DNA from: Planctomycetaceae bacterium | GTDB taxonomy: Bacteria > Planctomycetota > Planctomycetia > Planctomycetales > Planctomycetaceae | Reading direction: 5' to 3' | Assembly (NCBI GenBank): GCA_020426065.1 | Contig: JAGQQT010000068.1 | Span: forward strand, 1-12,046 | DNA length: 12,046 nt | Shown here: positions 9,054-12,046 of the stretch, one piece after another | Layout: each line of letters starts with the position of its first letter | Position numbering within the stretch: position 1 is the stretch's first letter | Made by a program: the position numbers and the translations under genes | The notes under the pieces: generated by a model | What the model was told of the DNA's origin: nothing | Database searches by the model: none | Seen by the model: the letters and a program-made list of their open reading frames with translations, nothing else

Positions 9054-9989
9054 TCACTTTCCCGGCAGCAGTTCCTGCATCCACAACCAGTTCCCTTCCG
9101 GCCACCAGCGCCAGGTCATCAGCACCAGTAACCAGGCAAGGAACAACTGTGCAGAAAGCCCGGTCCGAACTCCCTGTTTTTTCCCGAATCGGCCCAGAAT
9201 CCACTGACAAATCAGTGAACTGAACCCAATCAGCGAGCACCAGACCAAAACCGCTGGACCCAGAAATCCCCCCAGCAGAAGCAGGGATTGAATTCCATTC
9301 CGCAACTGATGCGGGAGACGAAACAGCATGGTCAGCAAGGCCACCGCAAACCCGCATACGATCCCCACTCCGGAAAAGCAGGCCGCATCCGGCAGGTTTC
9401 CCCTGTTTTCCGCAAGATCACCTGCCGTAGCGGAGAGATAATCCATCATCCCGACTGAAGGCTCGATCAGCAGCAATCCCAAATGCACAACCAGGCCCAG
9501 AATCAGCCAGCGGTAAGGCATTTGCTGCCGGTCTTCATCCACCAGGGCCAGGGCGAGCAGGAAATAGCCCAGCACGACCTGATCCCCCCAGACCACCAGC
9601 AGTGGACATCCGGGAAACTCCGAGAGCCAGCTGATGCGATGCTGGTGCATCCAGTCCGTAGGTAAAGTGACGCCGTGCGCTATGACAATGAGTGCAAACA
9701 GCACGGCAAACAGCAGGGCGACCCCGGTTTCTACGAGCGGGTAACGAGCGGAGATTGGTAGCTGGCAGAAACGGCATTTCCCACGCAGTCGCAGCCAGCC
9801 GAAAATGGGGATATTGTCACTCCCCCAGATGTCCTGTCTGCATTTGGGGCAGTGACTGCGGGCCAGCATGATCGGCATTTTGCTAGGCAGCCGCCACACC
9901 ACCACGTTCAGAAAACTGCCAAAGCAGGCCCCGTATCCAAAGGCAAAAACCAAAAACAGAAACGTCGCCAGGATGGTAAGGATGTCCAT
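9054..9989 (-). CDS. A24 prepilin-peptidase-like membrane protein lacking the second catalytic Asp
   Basis: The 311-residue polytopic protein matches the type IV prepilin peptidase / N-methyltransferase (PilD, GspO) family. GSFLNVVVWRLP (24-35) begins the methyltransferase-like cytoplasmic domain, with a zinc-type Cys pair C47xxC50 and C72xxC75 and the RYPLVE block (82-87). The first peptidase aspartate is Asp151 in LVDEDRQQMPYR. The second motif, normally GxGDxKL, should lie near 228-240, where RNGIQSLLLLGGFLG is found instead. The Gly-Asp has become Asn-Gly and the Lys is Gln. Both aspartates are required in characterised peptidases, so leader cleavage by this copy is doubtful. The methylase part may still work, or it may be a structural paralogue. 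About eight membrane segments are visible. The gene precedes pilT by 157 bases on the same strand. The start at 9989 is placed at the first hydrophobic segment, and no clear Shine-Dalgarno is seen. Confidence 0.85.
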   Translation of the reverse strand: MDILTILATFLFLVFAFGYGACFGSFLNVVVWRLPSKMPIMLARSHCPKCRQDIWGSDNIPIFGWLRLRGKCRFCQLPISARYPLVETGVALLFAVLFALIVIAHGVTLPTDWMHQHRISWLSEFPGCPLLVVWGDQVVLGYFLLALALVDEDRQQMPYRWLILGLVVHLGLLLIEPSVGMMDYLSATAGDLAENRGNLPDAACFSGVGIVCGFAVALLTMLFRLPHQLRNGIQSLLLLGGFLGPAVLVWCSLIGFSSLICQWILGRFGKKQGVRTGLSAQLFLAWLLVLMTWRWWPEGNWLWMQELLPGK

Positions 9990-10190
9990 GTGCGCGTCCG
10001 GGTTCGGTCTGCTTCAGAGGTGAATGATGAGTGAGTTACGTCCGAATCTGACTCGAAATCCGTCATCGATGCAAGTCGCTGAGAACTGCGCACAATCGAC
10101 GCGATTGAATCCCTGCTTCCTTGTAATCCCATCCTCAGACGCGAATACTGGCTGTGAATGAGCTGACATTCTCCTCACAGGTTTGAGTCC
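9990..10190. other. Divergent intergenic region
   Basis: This 201-base non-coding stretch separates the - strand peptidase gene from the + strand formylglycine-generating enzyme gene and must hold the start signals for both. Apart from one weak promoter candidate facing right, I see no repeat, strong hairpin or RNA gene in it. Confidence 0.5.
10121..10149 (+). promoter_or_regulatory. Weak candidate sigma-70-type promoter for the formylglycine-generating enzyme gene
   Basis: TTGTAA (10121-10126) and AATACT (10144-10149) each match four of six consensus bases, with the ideal 17-base spacing. Transcription would begin about 35 bases before the ATG at 10191. Matches of this quality are common by chance. 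Confidence 0.25.
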
Positions 10191-11366
10191 ATGAAAACGT
10201 CCCCCTCGCTGCTCCCCAGTTCCATACCAACCCTCCTGCTGGTACTCAGTATTGTTGCGTGTGCAGTGGTTTTCCTGATGCCGAAGGGGAACCGGCTGGA
10301 ATCGCCCGCTCCTGATGCACCGGCTCAAGCCAACGAGGAATCGCCTGAGCGGCCTCCCATTACTGAACCAAACGGCCCCACTCCGGAGGGAATGGTCTGG
10401 ATCCCCGGGGGAACATTCCAGATGGGAACCCGAGACTTTCCCCAACTTGGCGAACCGAATATCGATAAGATCAAACCGGATGAGACTCCCGTCCATGAGG
10501 TGACCGTGGATGGATTCTGGATGGATACAACCGAAGTGACCAACGCCGAGTTCGCCCGCTTTGTGGATGCCACTGGCTACGTCACCTTCGCTGAGATCAC
10601 ACCCAAGCGGGAAGATTTCATCGGCCTGGTCCCGGATATTGCGGCCATACCTGAGGAAAATCTGGTCGCTGGAGCCCTGATTTTCAATGAAGACTTTGAC
10701 CGGGAAAACTTTGTGACGGGCGTGCAGAACTGGGAGTATCAGGCCTGGAAATACCAGAAAGGAGCCGACTGGCGTCACCCGACTGGTCCAGAGTCCTCGA
10801 TTGAAGGCAAGATGGACCACCCCGTTGTGAATGTCGTTTACAAGGATTGCCTGGCTTATTGCAAATGGGCGGGGAAACGGCTGCCCACAGAAGCGGAATG
10901 GGAATACGCCTGCCGGGGCGGAGCGGAACAGCAGCGGTATTACTGGGGTGAGGAACTGATTGTTGACGGGAAATATCAGTGCAATTACTGGCAGGGAGAT
11001 TTTCCGGTGGATCGACAGAATCTGGACGGTTACCTGGATTCCTCACCCGTAAAAAGCTTTCCCCCCAATCCGTTTGGCCTGTATGACATGTCCGGAAATG
11101 TCTGGGAGTGGGTCCACGATTATTACCATCGGGATTACTACACGTTCAGCCCCAAATTCAATCCCCAGGGGCCGGACAAGTGGTTCGATCCGGATGAACC
11201 TCATGTCGAAAAACGGGTCACTCGGGGTGGCTCCTTCATGTGCAACACCAACAACTGCACCGGATATCGCAACGCCGCCCGCATGCGGAGCGACGTCACT
11301 TCCGCCTGTTTTCACACCGGCTTTCGCTGCGCGATCGACACCAAAATGATGGCCAGCAAACCCTGA
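10191..11366 (+). CDS. Formylglycine-generating enzyme (sulfatase-modifying, SUMF1 family), membrane-anchored
   Basis: The 391-residue protein oxidises the active-site Cys of sulfatases to C-alpha-formylglycine, which the sulfatases need for activity. The FGE-sulfatase domain starts at MVWIPGGTFQMGT (68-80) and includes TTEVTNAEFARFV, GADWRHPTGP (191-200), DHPVVNV (209-215), RLPTEAEWEYACRGG (230-244) and GLYDMSGNVWEWV (296-308). It ends with RGGSFMCNTNNC (345-356) and GFRCA (377-381). Cys351 and Cys356 have the same spacing as the copper-binding catalytic pair of characterised FGEs, so this is a true FGE rather than one of the many Cys-less family members. Residues 13-30 form one hydrophobic segment followed by a Pro/Ala-rich linker, suggesting the domain lies outside the cytoplasm. 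IVAC at 21-24 also resembles a lipobox, but the hydrophobic residues after it argue against a lipoprotein. No sulfatase gene is in the window. The ATG start has only a weak upstream GAG. Confidence 0.93.
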   Translation: MKTSPSLLPSSIPTLLLVLSIVACAVVFLMPKGNRLESPAPDAPAQANEESPERPPITEPNGPTPEGMVWIPGGTFQMGTRDFPQLGEPNIDKIKPDETPVHEVTVDGFWMDTTEVTNAEFARFVDATGYVTFAEITPKREDFIGLVPDIAAIPEENLVAGALIFNEDFDRENFVTGVQNWEYQAWKYQKGADWRHPTGPESSIEGKMDHPVVNVVYKDCLAYCKWAGKRLPTEAEWEYACRGGAEQQRYYWGEELIVDGKYQCNYWQGDFPVDRQNLDGYLDSSPVKSFPPNPFGLYDMSGNVWEWVHDYYHRDYYTFSPKFNPQGPDKWFDPDEPHVEKRVTRGGSFMCNTNNCTGYRNAARMRSDVTSACFHTGFRCAIDTKMMASKP

Positions 11367-11486
11367 GCCCCGGTTTGACCCTGATTTTGCCGCTCCCCAC
11401 TCCAGCCACTACCAGTTCGCGCTGGACTTGGCTACATTGACCCCCTGAACCCCGGTCCCCAACACTGTTATTCCTGTATTTCTGCC

Positions 11487-12038
11487 ATGAATCATCCCGA
11501 CAAACCTGATCGTTTCGAAGTCGCCCGTCTGGAAAAAGCAGACAAGATCCGTGAACTCGGCTTCGATCCCTATGGTCAACGATTCGACAATCACGAACCG
11601 ATCGCCTCCGTCCGCCAGGATTGTCCGGAAGAACCCGGGCAGGATGGCCGCACGGTCCGGATTGCCGCCCGCATCATGGGACGCCGCAAAGCAGGCAAGC
11701 TCCGGTTTTTCGACGTCAAGGACGCTACCGGACGGATTCAGTTGCTGATGTCCCGGGGAGACATGACAGACGCCCAATGGGAACTGGTTTCCGCTCTCGA
11801 CCTGGGAGACCTGGTCGGCATCGACGGCAAGCAGCGGCGAACCCAGACGGGCGAGGCCTCGATCTTTGTGGAAGGGCTGACGGTTCTGTGTAAGTCACTG
11901 GCCCAGCCGCCGGAAAAGTTTCATGGCGCCAAAGACATCGAGATGCTGCTCCGGCAGAGATATCTCGATCTGATTTACAACGAGGGTGTACTGGAACGCA
12001 TGCTGAAGCGTTCCAAAATCATCGACTCCGTCCGGTAG
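11487..12038 (+). CDS. lysS: Lysyl-tRNA synthetase, class II, N-terminal part ending at an in-frame TAG
   Basis: The frame encodes 183 residues matching the N-terminal third of class II LysRS, which charges tRNA-Lys in the cytoplasm. The anticodon-binding OB fold is seen at about 57-145 ([23 protein letters not shown], in which [11 protein letters not shown] is characteristic). It is followed by KFHGAKD and RQRYLDLI, the usual entry to the catalytic domain, then [10 protein letters not shown]. Normal proteins are about 500 residues. A TAG at 12036-12038 stops the frame where family members continue into an FL...GF.EVETP segment. The next codons in the same frame, TCT TTG, give Ser-Leu, close to the expected Phe-Leu. 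The stop could thus be a point mutation, a local sequence error near the window edge, or a real lesion. Only eight bases follow, so the rest cannot be examined. No Shine-Dalgarno precedes the ATG. Confidence 0.8.
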   Translation: MNHPDKPDRFEVARLEKADKIRELGFDPYGQRFDNHEPIASVRQDCPEEPGQDGRTVRIAARIMGRRKAGKLRFFDVKDATGRIQLLMSRGDMTDAQWELVSALDLGDLVGIDGKQRRTQTGEASIFVEGLTVLCKSLAQPPEKFHGAKDIEMLLRQRYLDLIYNEGVLERMLKRSKIIDSVR

Positions 12039-12046
12039 TCTTTGCG

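Noticed and set aside
10014..10820. A 268-codon - strand frame opposite the start of the formylglycine-generating enzyme gene
   Set aside because: It overlaps a well-supported gene and the divergent gap, and its translation resembles no family. It is explained as a shadow frame.

Overview
This 12 kb window looks like a chromosomal segment of a planctomycete. That is inference from gene content: a true formylglycine-generating enzyme with a membrane-anchoring leader, a large secreted esterase of a type common in that phylum, a PilT / FHA / prepilin-peptidase group, and mostly weak or absent Shine-Dalgarno sequences. It may belong near Gimesia or Rubinisphaera, but that is a low-confidence guess. 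No rRNA, tRNA, CRISPR array, transposase or phage gene was recognised, and no gap between genes exceeds about 200 bases.

Layout. Bases 2-88 hold the tail of a + strand gene cut by the window edge. Three + strand genes follow. The first is an HD-GYP-type protein (222-1610) with several altered metal-ligand positions. The next two are a PAP2 membrane phosphatase (1748-2488) and a membrane-anchored family 2 glycosyltransferase (2527-3525), which sit 38 bases apart and probably act together on polyprenyl-phosphate-linked sugars.

Five - strand genes run leftwards from 9989 to 3558, in the order of transcription: an A24 prepilin-peptidase-like membrane protein (9989-9054), a PilT-type ATPase (8896-7754), an FHA phosphothreonine-binding protein (7689-7090), a cyanobacterial/plant-type GlgC (6925-5630), and a secreted alpha/beta-hydrolase with an extra C-terminal domain (5555-3558). 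The first three suggest control of type IV pili or a related secretion machine. The last two concern glycogen synthesis and exported ester or peptide hydrolysis. Gaps of 64-164 bases, some with inverted repeats and a candidate promoter, suggest more than one transcription unit. The hydrolase converges on the glycosyltransferase at 3526-3557.

On the right, transcribed divergently from the peptidase gene, are a formylglycine-generating enzyme (10191-11366) and the 5' part of lysS (11487 onwards). The lysS frame meets an in-frame TAG at 12036, just inside the right edge and far short of a full-length lysyl-tRNA synthetase.

I see no single new multi-gene system. The points most worth a second look are the loss of the second catalytic Asp in the prepilin-peptidase-like protein, the altered HD-GYP site, the PilT/FHA grouping with paired inverted repeats in the pilT leader, the uncharacterised C-terminal half of the esterase, and the interrupted lysS.
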